64,000 bases of DNA from Vreelandella sulfidaeris (lineage in GTDB: Bacteria > Pseudomonadota > Gammaproteobacteria > Pseudomonadales > Halomonadaceae), in NCBI GenBank assembly GCA_007182875.1, contig AP019514.1:1364001-1428000 (forward strand). The letters are read 5' to 3'. The first letter of the stretch is position 1. Each line of letters begins with the position of its first letter. This document shows positions 7,704-18,055 of the stretch, in pieces. The notes beneath the pieces were generated by a model. That model did not search any database. It was not told the DNA's origin and saw nothing but the letters and a program-made list of their open reading frames with translations. A program made the position numbers and the translations under genes.

Positions 7704-8164
7704 TAAATGACCGCTCCTGGCCGAAACCAGCCTTCCAAGGCCCTTATGTGTCATTTCCAGAAAGTGACTACCTGAATGTCCTCAGTGGGCGCATTCACCT
7801 TTACCCTAGCCATACGCTTGCGTCAAAAACGCGATGAGGGCTTAGTGGTGGCTCCTATCGATGAGCCGTCAAACCATGAACGCAGCCAATGGCAGGGTAG
7901 GGCAACACTGGCTCGACGAAATTCAGGCGTTATGGCCAAAGGTTTTGCGCCAGTCGCGTGGGTTGACTTGATGATGATGCCTAAAGTGTTGCCGGAAAGA
8001 GGTCGCTGTGTGGAAACCAACTTTCTGATATCGCTTCCACCGACAAGGAAGTGGTTTCCAGCAGTTCGCGCCCACGTCGTAACCGCTCGTTCACTAACCA
8101 CTCCACGACCGTCATGCCGGTCGCTTTTGAAAATGACGCGTGAAGGTACGTCTGCTCATGGCGG
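7704..8164. repeat. Direct repeat copy 1 (GlxA/AraC 3' end plus flank)
   Basis: About 460 bases nearly identical to 23127-23590, in the same orientation. The repeat covers the DNA-binding end of the AraC-type regulator and about 220 bases of its downstream flank. Differences are scattered substitutions and indels, including a T run of 4 (8125-8128) here against 6 in the other copy. Confidence 0.8.
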
Positions 8165-8876
8165 TACGCGCCGCTAGCTCATCAATGCTATGCGAAGCGG
8201 TTAGGTTTTCTCCTCAAATAGTCCAATAAGCGGTTGATGTGGGCATCCTGGGTGGAGGTAGCCACCGGTTGTTCAATGAACTGCGCCTGGCCACCCTCAC
8301 GATGCGGCGCAACTACCATGACCCGGGCTACCTTGTTCGCAATTTGCGCGCCGTAATATTCACGCACTAGGAATAAGCAACAATCCAGGCCAGCAGCAGT
8401 ACCCGCAGAGGTCACCAGCCGATCCTCCTCCACATAGAGCGCATTGGTGTCCAGTTTGACCTTGGGGAAGCGGCGACTGAAATCCTGCTCGGCCAGCCAG
8501 TGAGTCGACGCCCGCTTATTGTCGAGCAGCCCCGCGTAAGCCAGGGCATAGGTGCCGTAACAAAGCCCGACCACATGAGCACCCCTTTCATGACAACGGA
8601 TGAGCGCTTCGGACAGCGCTGACGGCGGGCTGCATCCAGGTCATGCCAGCCGGGCACCACCGCGATATCCACGTTGTCCAAAAGCTCTAAACCGCCATCG
8701 GGACGGATCGTCATTGCATGCTCGGCCTCCAATGATTCCCCCCTCCCGGTGCCATTAAGGGTTAGATCGAACAGCGGGCGATCGATCAAAGCCATGCCGA
8801 ACAGCGTGTAAGGCACTGAGAAGTGGAAAGGGCTAATACGTGGATGAAGGATCAGTCCAACGCGAGGCAGAGACAA
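7923..8876 (-). CDS. GlxA-family (DJ-1/PfpI + AraC) transcriptional regulator, frameshifted
   Basis: From ATG 8876 (MSLPRVGLILHPRISPFHFS) the N-terminal half is a DJ-1/PfpI domain ending with the shifted segments GLCYGTYALAYAGLLDNKRA and RLVTSAGTAAGLDCCLFLVR. The C-terminal part, read through two shifts, is an AraC double helix-turn-helix: MSRRTFTRHF, TGMTVVEWLVNERLRRGREL, LETTSLSVEAISE and a closing VNPRDWRKTFG. The expected length of about 315 residues fits the family. One shift sits in a T run, so sequence error is likely. Such regulators respond to small molecules and control neighbouring catabolic genes; the divergent metallo-hydrolase/isochorismatase pair is the obvious candidate target. 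The same 3' end is duplicated at 23.35-23.59 kb. Confidence 0.75.
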
Positions 8877-9022
8877 GGCTTGGCTCCTAAGGGTGTATTC
8901 ACTTAATACTACTATGCTGGCCCAAAGTTTCGATCATTGGCTTTCAGGCCAATGTTTCTGTTGTTTGAACGCCTCTACACTGCCTGTCATCAACCATCCA
9001 TATTTTGATAGGAAGTATCTAG

Positions 9023-9900
9023 ATGTTATTTAAAACCTTAGCCAGTTCTCTCGTCCCAGCCACAGGACTCATTGCCGGTAACGCATTGGCGGATTCAACC
9101 CCCAGGCGTCAACGCATCAAGTGCAGCAGATTCGCAATGCAACGGTGAAAATCACCTATGGGGACACCACCTTTTGGTTGATCCGATGCTGGCCGTGCAG
9201 GGCGCTTATCCTGGCTTCGAGAATACCTATCGTAGCGAGTTGCGTAATCCTCTGGTGGGCTGCCCATGCCCTTTGAGGTGATGATCGATGACGTCGACGC
9301 TGTCATCGTTACTCACACACACCTCGACCACTGGGACGATGCCGCCCAGGAGCTGCTGCCGAAGGACATTCCCCTGTTTGCACAGAACACTGCCGATGCC
9401 AAGCTGATTCGCTCACAGGGTTTTAGCGATGTGCGTTTGTTGGACGGTGAGGCGGAATTTGGTGGAGTAACAATGCATAAAACGGGCGGTCAGCATGGCT
9501 CGGATACTCTATGCTGTCCCCGAACTGGCAAAAGCCCTCGGTGACTTTATGGGCGTCGTCTTCGAAGCCCCTGACCAAAAAAACCACGTATCTGGTGGGC
9601 GACTCCATTTGGCGTGATGAGGTTGAACAGGCACTGGCGCAATATAACCCAGAGGTAATCGTATTGAATGCCGGTGCCGCAGAGATGACCGGTTTTGAAG
9701 GTGACCCGATTATTATGGGTAAGGAAGACACACTGCGGGCCCATCGAGCGGCCCCTGATGCCACCATCATAGCAGTGCATATGGAAGCCGTGAACCATAT
9801 GACGCTAAGCCGTGACGAGCTGTCTGATTACGTGCAAGAAGTAGGGATCCAGGATCACGTCTCTATCCCTGCCGATGGTGAAGTCATCTCCTTTTATTGC
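9023..9900 (+). CDS. Periplasmic MBL-fold metallo-hydrolase, frameshifted
   Basis: ATG 9023, preceded by AGGAAG, starts a protein with a signal peptide (MLFKTLASSLVPATGLIAGN, cleavage near ALA-DS). After a shift near 9105 it reads VKITYGDTTFLVDPMLAVQG, then VIVTHTHLDHWDDAAQELL with the metal-binding HxHxDH motif, and later a second-shell region TTYLVGDSIWRDEVEQAL and ATIIAVHMEAVNHMTLSRDE. This is the UlaG/L-ascorbate-lactonase-like branch of the metallo-beta-lactamase fold; similar proteins hydrolyse small cyclic substrates. Shifts near 9105, 9255 and 9520 break the frame; the natural stop lies just before the terminator at 9902. It is probably co-regulated with the isochorismatase-like gene downstream. 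Confidence 0.7.
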
Positions 9901-9901
9901 C

Positions 9902-9930
9902 ATGGGCCGCCTTTCACGGCGGCCCATTTC
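9902..9930 (+). terminator. Rho-independent terminator after the metallo-hydrolase
   Basis: ATGGGCCGCC-TTTCAC-GGCGGCCCAT is a perfect 10-bp stem followed by TTCTTC. Confidence 0.65.
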
Positions 9931-10020
9931 TTCATATCAATGTCTCTAAAACTGGCTTTGTTGGTTTTCATTGCCCAGGCGTAAACGCCCAGGCAACCAC
10001 TACTGAAAAGGATTAACCCC

Positions 10021-10567
10021 ATGAGTAATCGCGCTATTATCGTCGTCGATATCCAGAATGAGTATTTTCCCGGTGGCAAGCTGCAACTGGAGGGTATTGA
10101 AAAGGCCGCGGCGAATGCCGCCAGGGTCATTGAGCATGCGCGGTCGGCAAAAGATCTCGTTATCTATGTCCAGCATGAGTCTGCTGATCCAGCGATCCCT
10201 TTCTTCACCCCCCGGTACACCAGAGGTCGCCATCCACTCCATGGTTGCACCGTTGGAGCAGGAGACAGTACGAGTGAAGCATTTCCCTAACTCGTTTCGT
10301 GAGACGGGTTTGAAGGCGCTACTGGATGAGCAAAGTATTGAGGAGGTCGTCATTATTGGCGCCATGAGCCATATGTGCATCGATGCAACCAGTCGGGCGG
10401 CGTCGGACTTCGGCTACAAGACAACCATTATCCATGATGCCTGCGCCACGATGGATCTTGAATTCGAAGGCGCTACGGTGCCAGCGTCTCAGGTTCATGC
10501 AACGATAATGGCAGCCTTGGCATTTGCTTACGGCACGGTAACTACAACGGAGCACTATATAGGGTAA
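10021..10567 (+). CDS. Isochorismatase-family cysteine hydrolase, one frameshift
   Basis: ATG 10021 has AAGGA 11 bases upstream. The protein begins MSNRAIIVVDIQNEYFPGGK, with the catalytic Asp in VVDIQNEYF. After a shift in a C run near 10205 it continues EVAIHSMVAPLEQETVRVKH, with the catalytic Lys region KHFPNSF, then VVIIGAMSHMCIDATSRAAS with the nucleophilic Cys and its preceding cis-peptide. This Asp-Lys-Cys triad defines the family (nicotinamidase, N-carbamoylsarcosine and related amidohydrolases). About 182 residues is normal. Substrate unknown; the neighbouring MBL-fold gene and GlxA regulator suggest a small amide or ring compound. Alternative: a peroxyureidoacrylate or streptothricin-type hydrolase. 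Confidence 0.8.
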
Positions 10568-10671
10568 TGCCATAGCCCTGTGCGACGTGGCCACCTCTAC
10601 TTACTCATTGAGATTAACCTGCCGAGCGAGTTGCGACATAACGCCCTATGCGGGCAACAGATAATCTTCAA

Positions 10672-10708
10672 ATAATGTTGTGCTGCCACCATAGCAGTAC
10701 AACATTAT
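10672..10708. repeat. 15-bp inverted repeat between the hydrolase and tlpA-like genes
   Basis: ATAATGTTGTGCTGC and GCAGTACAACATTAT are complementary except for one G-T position, separated by 7 bases. It could be a terminator without a long T run or an operator upstream of the thioredoxin-like gene. Confidence 0.45.
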
Positions 10709-10727
10709 CGTAGGGACAGATTATTTT

Positions 10728-11540
10728 ATGTTGCAACAAAGTATTGCCATTGGGCCGATGGGTTTCAGCCTTCACCAGCTATTGATTGGTTTTTCTTTTA
10801 TGTTAGCCCTCCTTGTCGGTGCACTACCGGGCCGCCGCCGCCATGTTCCCGTGAGTGATACGCTATTTACGCTACTTTTGTTGCAATTCTCGGCGCGCGC
10901 TTAGTTTTCGTAGTGCGCTACTGGGGTGAATATGATGGCTTATTAGACCGCTTAGATATTCGTGATGGAGGCTTTGATATTATTGGGGGATTTTAATTGG
11001 CCTTGCGTATGCCAGCTGGTCTTTATGGCATTTTCCTCGCCAGCGCATCCCGCTAAGTGGAGCACTCTTGGCAGGTGGCTTTGTATGGAGCTTAGCTGCT
11101 GGCAGCATGCTATTGATGGAGCAACAATCACGCCCACTGCCTAAGGCTCCACTTATCACCCTTGATGGAGATCCCATCAACTTGCCGCAAATATCACAAA
11201 CTAGCCAACAACCATTAGTGGTTAACCTATGGGCGAGCTGGTGCCCGCCTTGTATTCGTGAAATGCCTGTATTTGAAGAAGTTCAAAGGAATGAAGCGGA
11301 GATTACCTTTGTGTTTATCAACCAAGGAGAATCGCCGACACACATTGATGCTTTTATGAACAAACATGATTTCACGCTAGATAATGTTTGGCTAGACCCC
11401 CGCAATGCCATTGGCCAAGCCACCGGTGCCCACGCCATGCCAACCACACTTTTTATGATGCCGATGGGCAACTGGTCAATACGCACTTTGGCGAGCTTTC
11501 CAGCGCTACCTTGCAACGTAGCCTGGAACGTTTGCGCTGA
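10728..11540 (+). CDS. TlpA-like thioredoxin with Lgt-like membrane domain, frameshifted
   Basis: From ATG 10728 the N-terminal 110 residues form several transmembrane helices (LHQLLIGFSFMLALLVGALP, ARLVFVVRYWGEYDGLL, GGILIGLAYASWSLW, LLAGGFVWSLAAGSMLL), resembling the prolipoprotein diacylglyceryl transferase fold seen in TlpA fusions. The C-terminal periplasmic thioredoxin domain has the WASWCPPC active site, a cis-Pro region HAMPTTLF and the end SSATLQRSLERLR at 11540. Shifts lie near 10885, 11000 and 11460. It should reduce periplasmic disulfides, taking electrons through the membrane domain. The DsbG gene follows 66 bases later, forming a redox pair. Confidence 0.7.
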
Positions 11541-11606
11541 CCCGCATCCATATCGTTCAACCTCTGCTGTCTAATTGAAAATGCCCCACTTAAACAGGAT
11601 GTAGTA

Positions 11607-12388
11607 ATGCGCTTAAATCAACACGCTTCTATTAGCAGTTTTCTCCTACTGGCAGGGCTTAGTGGCCTTTCAGCTAGCCACGCCGATGACTTACCCGCCC
11701 CCGTTCAGGCCCTCGCCGACCAAGGGATAGAAATTCACGGACAGTTTGATGCCCCTGGCGGGTTACGCGGCTATGGCGCTAGTGTCCAGGGCCGTGACAT
11801 GGCGATCTACCTGACGCCCGATAAAGAACATGCCATTATCGGCACATTAATGGATAGCCGAGGCAATGATCTTACTGAAGCGCAGTTGGATGAGCACGTA
11901 AGAGCGCCCTTGGAAGCTGAAACCTGGCAGGCATTCGAGGCCAGCCACTGGATTCAAGATGGCGACGTGGATGCACCGCGCACCATTTATACCTTTACGG
12001 ATCCAAACTGCCCCTACTGTCGTCAACTCTGGCATGCCGTTCGTCCTTGGGTCGAAGCCGGTGAGGTACAGCTACGTCATATCATGGTAGGTATTTTAGC
12101 CCCTGACAGCCCCGGCAAAGCAGCTGCTATCTTAGGTGCCGATGATCCTTCCGCAACGTTACATGCACATGAAAGCGGCGACCAAGAGATAGAGGCCAGC
12201 GCTCAATCTCGTGAGATCGAAGAACAGGTGTATGCCAATAACCAATTATTTGAAGAGTTAGGTTATACGCTACGCCGACAAGCGCCTTCCAACGTGAGAC
12301 AGACAACGGCACTCTTCGAATCGACCGAATAGAAGGCATGCCCAGCGAATCACGGTTAATAGAAATGATGGGCAGTGAAACGCCCTAA
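11607..12388 (+). CDS. dsbG: Thiol:disulfide interchange protein DsbG-like
   Basis: The protein starts MRLNQHASISSFLLLAGLSG with a signal peptide ending near ASHA. A cystatin-like dimerisation domain follows (VQALADQGIEIHGQFDAPGG), then the thioredoxin domain with TFTDPNCPYCRQLWHAVRPW, giving the CPYC active site. The GILAPDSPGKAAAILGA segment is characteristic of DsbG. A shift near 12270 restores the C-terminus IEGMPSESRLIEMMGSETP, ending at 12388. DsbG is a periplasmic isomerase/reductase protecting single cysteines from sulfenylation. Its position beside the membrane TlpA-like protein suggests that protein keeps it reduced. A strong bidirectional terminator separates it from tsdBA, whose c-type hemes also need a reduced periplasm. 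Confidence 0.8.
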
Positions 12389-12403
12389 CACGTCAATTGA
12401 AAA

Positions 12404-12437
12404 CTCCACCGCATGCTAATTTAACTCTGCGGTGGAG
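12404..12437. terminator. Bidirectional terminator between dsbG and tsdA
   Basis: CTCCACCGCA (12404-12413) and TGCGGTGGAG (12428-12437) form a perfect 10-bp stem between two convergent genes. Confidence 0.65.
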
Positions 12438-12448
12438 TAGAGCCAGTA

Positions 12449-13494
12449 TCAATCCTCGCTTAGGTTCTCAAATCTAGGCATCCCTACGTTCCATGGCTGT
12501 GCGTCGCCTTTGTCACCAAAGTTATCGTGATTGCCGAGCACATGATCATCATGCTCGCGGGCTTTGCCATAAAGTGAGCGACCATGGAAGCGTTCGGCTG
12601 TCTCAGCGACATCACCCGTGTAGCGGGGGTCTTGAGGGCGTTCTTGGCTGCTTACATAATAGGCAATATCCCAGGCCTGCTGATCTGAGAGCGAGTGAGG
12701 TTGGCCTAAGGGCATATTATTTTGAATGAAACCGGCCGCAGTGTCTAAACGAGCAATACCGGCTCCCCAATTGTTCGACCCATCACCCCAGGGAGCAGGA
12801 AAACATACTCGCCGTTCTCGTAATGCCCTGAACCATCTTCTTGGTGGCATATTGCACAGTTTTCTTGGTAGGCAGCTTCACCACGTGCATAGTCAGGAGC
12901 TTGCTCAGGTTCATCCGGCGCAGGAAAACCACGTCCATAAATCGGTTTGTCTGGATACATCGGCGCACCGGTGGCCAACCACTGATGGTAGGCGCTGAGT
13001 GCCAACATTTCATCACTGCCATACTCAGGAGGCACACCATTCATAGAGTAGGCAAAGCAACCTGCGATACGCTCTTCAAGGCTATTCACATGCTGATTTT
13101 TACCGCGAAAATCAGGTAGTGTTACTGCTGCCGTCCAAACAGGCGCACTAAATGGTTGACGACCTTCGCCTAGATGGCAGCTAGAACAATTCATATCGTT
13201 ATAAACATACTTATTGCGCAGCTGCTGAGTATCCGTAAATAGCTCGTAGCCGTAGCGAATGACCTTTTTTAACTCAGGATGAATATCCGCCGCTTCCAGG
13301 TCTTCCATAGTCGGCGGCACATGGACCAGCTCGCCCTCCTGGGGTGCAGGATATCCGAGTTCGGTAAGGTTCTGATAAGGCATCGCCTCGCTTTCAGACT
13401 CCCCATTAGCGGCATATGCCGTCATAGCCAATCCGGCAACCAGTGAGGTGGTCGCGATTGCCAGGACAAGAGTGCGTTTATGCATTGTCATCAT
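12449..13494 (-). CDS. tsdA: Thiosulfate dehydrogenase TsdA, one frameshift
   Basis: The start at 13494 overlaps the tsdB stop. A signal peptide (LVLAIATTSLVAGLAMTAYA) precedes a diheme cytochrome c. Heme 1 is MNCSSCHLGEGRQPF, followed by ERIAGCFAYSMNG whose Cys is the unusual axial heme ligand diagnostic of TsdA. Heme 2 is ENCAICHQEDGSG. After a shift near 12775 the protein continues GAGIARLDTAAGFIQNNMP, with the second-heme Met, and SLSDQQAWDIAYYVSSQERP. TsdA couples two thiosulfate molecules to tetrathionate in the periplasm and passes electrons to TsdB. The length of about 345 residues fits. Confidence 0.85.
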
Positions 13495-14154
13495 TATTCT
13501 CCCGCTGCCTGGCTAGCGTTTTGGCGGGCATACCACGCCGAAACGGCCTGAATATCATCATCACTTAAACGCTTAGCTATCGATCCCATTAAATTTTGTG
13601 GATCATTAGAGCGCTCTTCATCTTTCCAAGCCTGTAGTTGAGCTTGAATGTAGCCAGCGTGTTGACTGGCGATGCCCGGAAAGTCACTACCAACGCCCAT
13701 ACCCCCTGGTCCATGGCAGCTTTTACACGACACAATATAGGCATCCCAGTCACCACGATTAGCTAACTGCTCGCCGCGCGCCAGAAGTGCTTCGTCCGCC
13801 TTATCACCGCCTTGCCCCGGGGTAACTTCTAGCTGACTGTAGTACGCCGCTACGTCTAGTACCTGCTGGTCATCAAGCATATTGGCAAATGGCATCATCG
13901 TAGCACTTTGGCGTCGACCCTCTTTAAAAATCATGCAGTTGCTTAACGATATATGCTGCATCTAAACCCGCTAAGCGGGGCCACGATTCGCCATTTTCTA
14001 CATGCAGCCCACTGCCATCGGCTTGGTGACAGGCGGTGCAAGTGGCAGCTGCCAATAGGCCTCGGCCTGCATCACCCTGCTCTGCGAGCGCGCTTCCGGC
14101 CACCAGGCCAGCCCCCAATAACAGACCAAACCTTCTCAGGTAGTTATTATTCAT
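13494..14154 (-). CDS. tsdB: Diheme cytochrome c4-type electron acceptor TsdB, one frameshift
   Basis: From ATG 14154 the signal peptide MNNNYLRRFGLLLGAGLVAG (ending ALA) precedes two cytochrome c domains: AAATCTACHQADGSG with heme-1 Met in SATMMPFANML, and VSCKSCHGPGGMG with the second Met in NLMGSIAKRLSDDD. A shift near 13930 joins the halves. The tandem c4-like layout, the position directly upstream of tsdA and the TAATG overlap match TsdB, which accepts electrons from TsdA and delivers them to a terminal oxidase. Expected length about 220 residues. Confidence 0.8.
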
Positions 14155-14226
14155 CGTGATTTTCCTTCTGACGTTATCGTTGTCTTTTTGTTAACACCTT
14201 ATTGAATAGAAACACTACCCAGACGC

Positions 14227-15558
14227 CTATGGCTTGGTCGTTTTTGGCATCGTCACAGGCATTACCAAGCGCGCGGTAAACCCTCCTTCAGCGGGGCTAA
14301 TAAAGGTAACTTCACCGCCAAAACGCTCGGCGATTGCCGTCACTATAGCTAGCCCAAGCCCGCTCCCTTGCTGCTTACTGGCGCGCCAAAAGCGTTGCGT
14401 TATTTGCTTAAGCGTCGCTTCATCCACGCCTGGCCCCTGGTCACTAACAATAAACGTAAGGAAACTCTCACCAGGCTCCCACTGCACTTCCAGCGTAATG
14501 GGCATATCTGATGATCCATGCTGCAGAGCGTTATCTAGCAAATTTCGTAAGGCGGTAACCGCCAGCTCCCGTGGCATGGCGAGTGTGGCTTCCGGCCATC
14601 GCGGCGGTAAAACAAAACGCTCTAGGTGAGGTTCGTGAGTATCGGCTATCGCGTTCTCAGCTACTTCCGCCACATGACTCGCTTCTCCATCATCAAAGCG
14701 TATACGTCCTTCCACGCGAGCCAAGGTGAGTAATTGATCTAGCGTTGAGTTCAACCGGCCCACACCTTCTTCAGCATGGCTGAGTGATTCCATTGCTGCG
14801 CTTCCCTCTAAGCGACGAGCCACTTGAAGGTGAGTTTTGATCGCAGTGAGGGGCGTACGTAACTCATGAGCGGCGTCGTTAGTAAAGCGTTGCTCGCGGA
14901 TAATGGTTTGTTGGATTCGGGCCAACAGACCATTAAGGGTGTCAATCAGCGGTCGAATCTCTTTGGGTAGGCCATAGGTAGCAATGGGGCCAACGCATCA
15001 GGATGACGATTCGCGAGAGACTCGCGTAACCGTGTCAGTGGCGCTAAACCTCGCCAAATTCTAACCACAACGCTATCATGCTGCCCACAAGTGCAACGAT
15101 GAAGGGGACGACGGCTAATCGCACGACATCGTTGAGCAACATGTTGCGCTCATCCATACGATCAGCCGTGGTAATGACAATACCATCGCGTTCATAGGTA
15201 AAGACCCGCCACGTCACGCCCCCTGCTTGTCGGTAAGCATGTCCCTTTCGCCCGGCGCGAGAATATTGTCCATATCGGCATGAGTACGCGCCATAATTTC
15301 ACCTGCGGGGAGTGTACTTGGCAGGCGAGTCCTTCTATGGAGGGGGATGGACAGGACCGGTTGCTCGGCGTTCTGCCATACTTCAATCGGCAGTTGGAGA
15401 ACTAAACCAGCCACCATACGTGCCGATTGGGCCAAACGCTGGTCCAGGGTGTCGACAAACTTTTCTTCTAGGTCTCGCATTAACCAAGCAGCGGCGATAC
15501 CCCATAGTAGGGCCAGGGTGAAACCCAGCGTGAGCAACAAACGGGCACGTAAACTCAT
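14227..15558 (-). CDS. Sensor histidine kinase, QseC-like, frameshifted
   Basis: From ATG 15558 (MSLRARLLLTLGFTLALLWG, first membrane helix) the periplasmic domain extends to about 15160. A second helix follows (LAVVPFIVALVGSMIALW, read in a shifted frame), then HAMP-like sequence. The dimerisation box is RFTNDAAHELRTPLTAIKTH with the phosphoacceptor His; the ATPase domain has N-box LRNLLDNALQHGS, G1 SDQGPGVDE and G2 KQQGSGLGLAIVTAIAERFG. At least two shifts occur between 14930 and 15200. Its ATG overlaps the regulator stop. It phosphorylates the adjacent OmpR-type regulator. Its position next to tsdBA suggests, but does not prove, control of sulfur or redox genes. Confidence 0.8.
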
Positions 15559-16258
15559 AGCTGACCCTTATAGGGCGTACCCGCTAAATGCACCGCCTCT
15601 GCCTTACCTAATCGGTAGCCGAACCCTCGCACTGTTTCGATGACGCCACTGCCCAACTTGCGGCGCAAATGATGAATATGCACATTGAGTGCATTACTCT
15701 CGACATCATCATTCATGCCATAAATGCTATCTTTAAGCTGGTCTGCGGAAAGTACGCTACGCGGCGACTGAAGGAACGTTTCGAGCAGTACCAGCTCACG
15801 GCGTGAAAGCATTATCAGTTGGCCTGCCACGTAAACTTCCCGTGCCGTAGGGTCTAGCGCAAGCTCTCCATGGTTAATCAAAACACGGCTGCGCCCAGCA
15901 GCCCGGCGTAATAGAGCCTGCAATCTCGCCACTAATTCATTTAAATCAAATGGTTTAACCAAATAGTCATCGGCACCACCTTGTAATCCATCCACTCGGT
16001 CACGCACGGCATCTCTTGCAGTAAGCACTAATACGGGCACACATCGATCCCTTGCTCACGCCACTCTGATAATAATTGTAGGCCATCTCCATCGGGTAAG
16101 CCGCGGTCTAGGATGACCACATCGCTGGAAACCGTTTGCAGCGCCTGACGGGCAGCTTTAAGGGTCGATACGTGATCCACCACAAAATCGAATGTCATTA
16201 ATCCGGAGCGAATGCCTAAGGCGACAAGCGGATCATCTTCAATTAGCAAAACGTGCAT
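15555..16258 (-). CDS. OmpR-family response regulator, QseB-like, one frameshift
   Basis: From ATG 16258 the receiver domain reads MHVLLIEDDPLVALGIRSGL with the acidic pair, the phosphoacceptor Asp in DVVILDRGLPDGDG, the VLVLTARDAV switch Thr and the KPF Lys in DDYLVKPFDLNELVARL. The winged-helix DNA-binding domain follows: RRELVLLETFLQSPRSVLSA, ESNALNVHIHHLRRKLG, ETVRGFGYRLG. A shift near 16035 splits the ORF within the receiver domain. It forms a two-gene operon with the kinase; regulator first, kinase second, as in qseBC. Confidence 0.85.
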
Positions 16259-16559
16259 AGCAGTTTCTTTTTATTACCCGTCAGCATGACTAACGGGCAT
16301 TAACTCTGCGTTAAGGAGGCGGCATCAAGTCCCAAAAGCACCCTCTTTTTTAGTTCCTAATTGCCAGGAACAGCTGTCTTAGCACGTAAACGTAAACCTT
16401 GAGCAGGGTAAGTACATTACTCAGCGGACTGAAAGTCGCTGGGGGAGGTGTAGCGCGCAGAATAAACTCCGCTCTCTTAACAAAGGAGAGCAGAGAGTTG
16501 ATTTGGCATGTACATTTCGGCCCTGCCCACTGAGGGTAGGACTTGCTTGGTTTGATGAG

Positions 16560-16581
16560 CATTCGCTTAGATAAGCGAATG
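16560..16581. terminator. Hairpin downstream of the DUF2892 gene
   Basis: CATTCGCTT-AGAT-AAGCGAATG is a perfect 9-bp stem six bases past the minus-strand gene end. No long T run on either side, so termination is inferred from position. The stretch 16259-16560 holds no gene I can support. Confidence 0.45.
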
Positions 16582-16586
16582 CGTTC

Positions 16587-17046
16587 TTAACGTTCTACTC
16601 TGTCCAGCACTTCGTACATACGATCACGTGGGCTTGCTGGCGGAGTACTTACTAGGTGGGAAAAGTCTCCACGTAATGCTTTAAGCGCATAGCGTTCTTG
16701 ATCGATTTCTTTTGAAGTGCGTACACCACGTTTTCGAAAGATAATGATGGTGGACACCAGCCCTGCAATGCGTGTTGCAGAAGAAAACCGGTTACCGCCG
16801 CAGGCAACAGAAGCCAACGCTTATCGACTAACGCCCCAAGGGCCACACCAGCCAGGCTTAGGGTAGCCGCATTCGCTTCCAGAGTGCGTTCAATGTCCCA
16901 CTCATGGTCAAGTTCGTGCAGACGTTGTTCAATTTCATGGGGTGTTCGGCGAAGTACGCAATGTTGTCTTCGGTGCGCCGCCGGATATGCTGGTTGATGC
17001 TGTCAGCAGTATTCTGCTCAACGCGTGAAGTCGTTGAAGGGAGCAT
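16587..17046 (-). CDS. YgaP-like DUF2892 membrane protein, frameshifted
   Basis: From ATG 17046 the N-terminal soluble part reads MLPSTTSRVEQNTADSINQH and IRRRTEDNIAYFAEHP. After two shifts the membrane part reads NAATLSLAGVALGALVDKRW and LLLPAAVTGFLLQHALQGWC followed by PP, the GWCPP motif typical of YgaP-like DUF2892 domains. The C-terminus is ERYALKALRGDFSHLVSTP and ends EVLDRVER. These proteins often accompany rhodanese, persulfide dioxygenase and YeeE genes and are thought to handle sulfane sulfur or cyanide/thiocyanate. It lies 126 bases after the YeeE gene and probably belongs to that sulfur operon. Confidence 0.65.
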
Positions 17047-17171
17047 ATGACCTCCTTTTCCTAATTTAATTTGTCCAACGTCATCCTTTCTTCAGACACT
17101 AGTTATCTTTCGTTAACCTAAAACTACACTTCGAAACCTGTACTTCAATCGTAGCAAACAATGGTTGAAGC

Positions 17172-17593
17172 TCAAGCGCCGATCAGCGGCTGCCTGAGAA
17201 CCGCTTTGCTAACCACCAACCGCCAATCATTGCCACAAGCATCGCGACGAGAGGCGTGGTCAGTCCGACGACCGAGGCGATGGCAGGACCTGGACAGTAG
17301 CCCGACAGCCCCAGCCAATACCAAAGAGCGCCGCCCCACCGAGCAAGCGGCTATCGAGTTCACGCTTGGTTGGTAGGTGGAATTCATCAGCAAAAAGGGC
17401 TGCTCCGACGCAATACCAACCGGTAGCCGATGAAGGTAGTGATGACGGCCCCGCCCAGTACGAAGGCCAAGGTAGGATCCCATTCGCCGGCGATATCCAG
17501 AAAGCCGAGAACACGCGCCGGATCGGTCATGCCCGAAATGGCGAGGCCGAGTCCGAACAAAAGCCCTGCGGCATAAGCCATTAAGGTTCTCAT
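17172..17593 (-). CDS. YeeE/YedE-family transporter subunit (DUF6691-like), frameshifted
   Basis: The start at 17593 (MRTLMAYAAGLLFGLGLAIS) overlaps the end of the preceding YeeE-type gene (GCATGA). The first half contains GMTDPARVLGFLDIAG and a membrane helix; after shifts near 17400 and 17310 it continues EFHLPTKRELDSRLLGGAAL and FGIGWGLSGYCPGPAIASV, with a conserved Cys in GYCPGPA, ending SKAVLRQPLIGA. Paired half-size YeeE/YedE proteins (PmpA/PmpB type) import or export thiosulfate or sulfur compounds and are typical companions of Blh/persulfide dioxygenase genes. Confidence 0.75.
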
Positions 17594-18050
17594 GCTCCAC
17601 CTCCCATCACGTGTCGGGTGATATAGACGGTTGCCATGGCACTCAGCAAAACGTGACGGTAGCCGCCATCGAACGCGGCGATAGACGTGACAGGCCACAT
17701 ACCCCATGACCACTGGTACAGCCGCTGCCGAGCCCTGTCCCGACACCCACCAACAGCCCCGCAATCAACATCAGCATCACGCCACCGGCGGGATCACCAA
17801 TAACCTCATTGGGCTGTCCCACCACGTTTCCAAGACCGCCTCCCGCCAGAACGAGCACAACAGGCCCGGTGACCAGGCCAACCAAGAACGCGGCCCGCCA
17901 AGCGCTGTCGACCTTTGGACGCGTCGTCACCAGCGTGCCGGCGATGCCGCTGATACCGGTGATACGTCCTAGCGTGGCCATCAACCAGGTGGCGGAAATA
18001 CCGATGAGTATACCGCCGGCCAATCCTTGCAGATTTGAAGTCCAATCCAC
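17590..18050 (-). CDS. YeeE/YedE-family transporter subunit
   Basis: From 18050 the protein reads MDWTSNLQGLAGGILIGISA and has about four hydrophobic helices. The conserved motif GLGSGCTSGHGVCGLSRLS carries the Cys residues used in sulfur-compound transport. A short shift near 17650 leads to the C-terminus MATVYITRHVMGGGA. It is the first of two half-transporters, with the second overlapping its stop. It follows the SulP gene by 5 bases, clearly in one operon. Confidence 0.8.
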
Positions 18051-18055
18051 TTCGT

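Noticed and set aside
7776..8177. Plus-strand ORF of 133 residues
   Set aside because: It is antisense to the AraC DNA-binding domain of the GlxA-family regulator; the duplicate at 23259-23558 is the same shadow.
12726..13119. Plus-strand ORFs across the cytochrome genes
   Set aside because: The minus strand has signal peptides and heme motifs of TsdA; the plus-strand frames have no family features.
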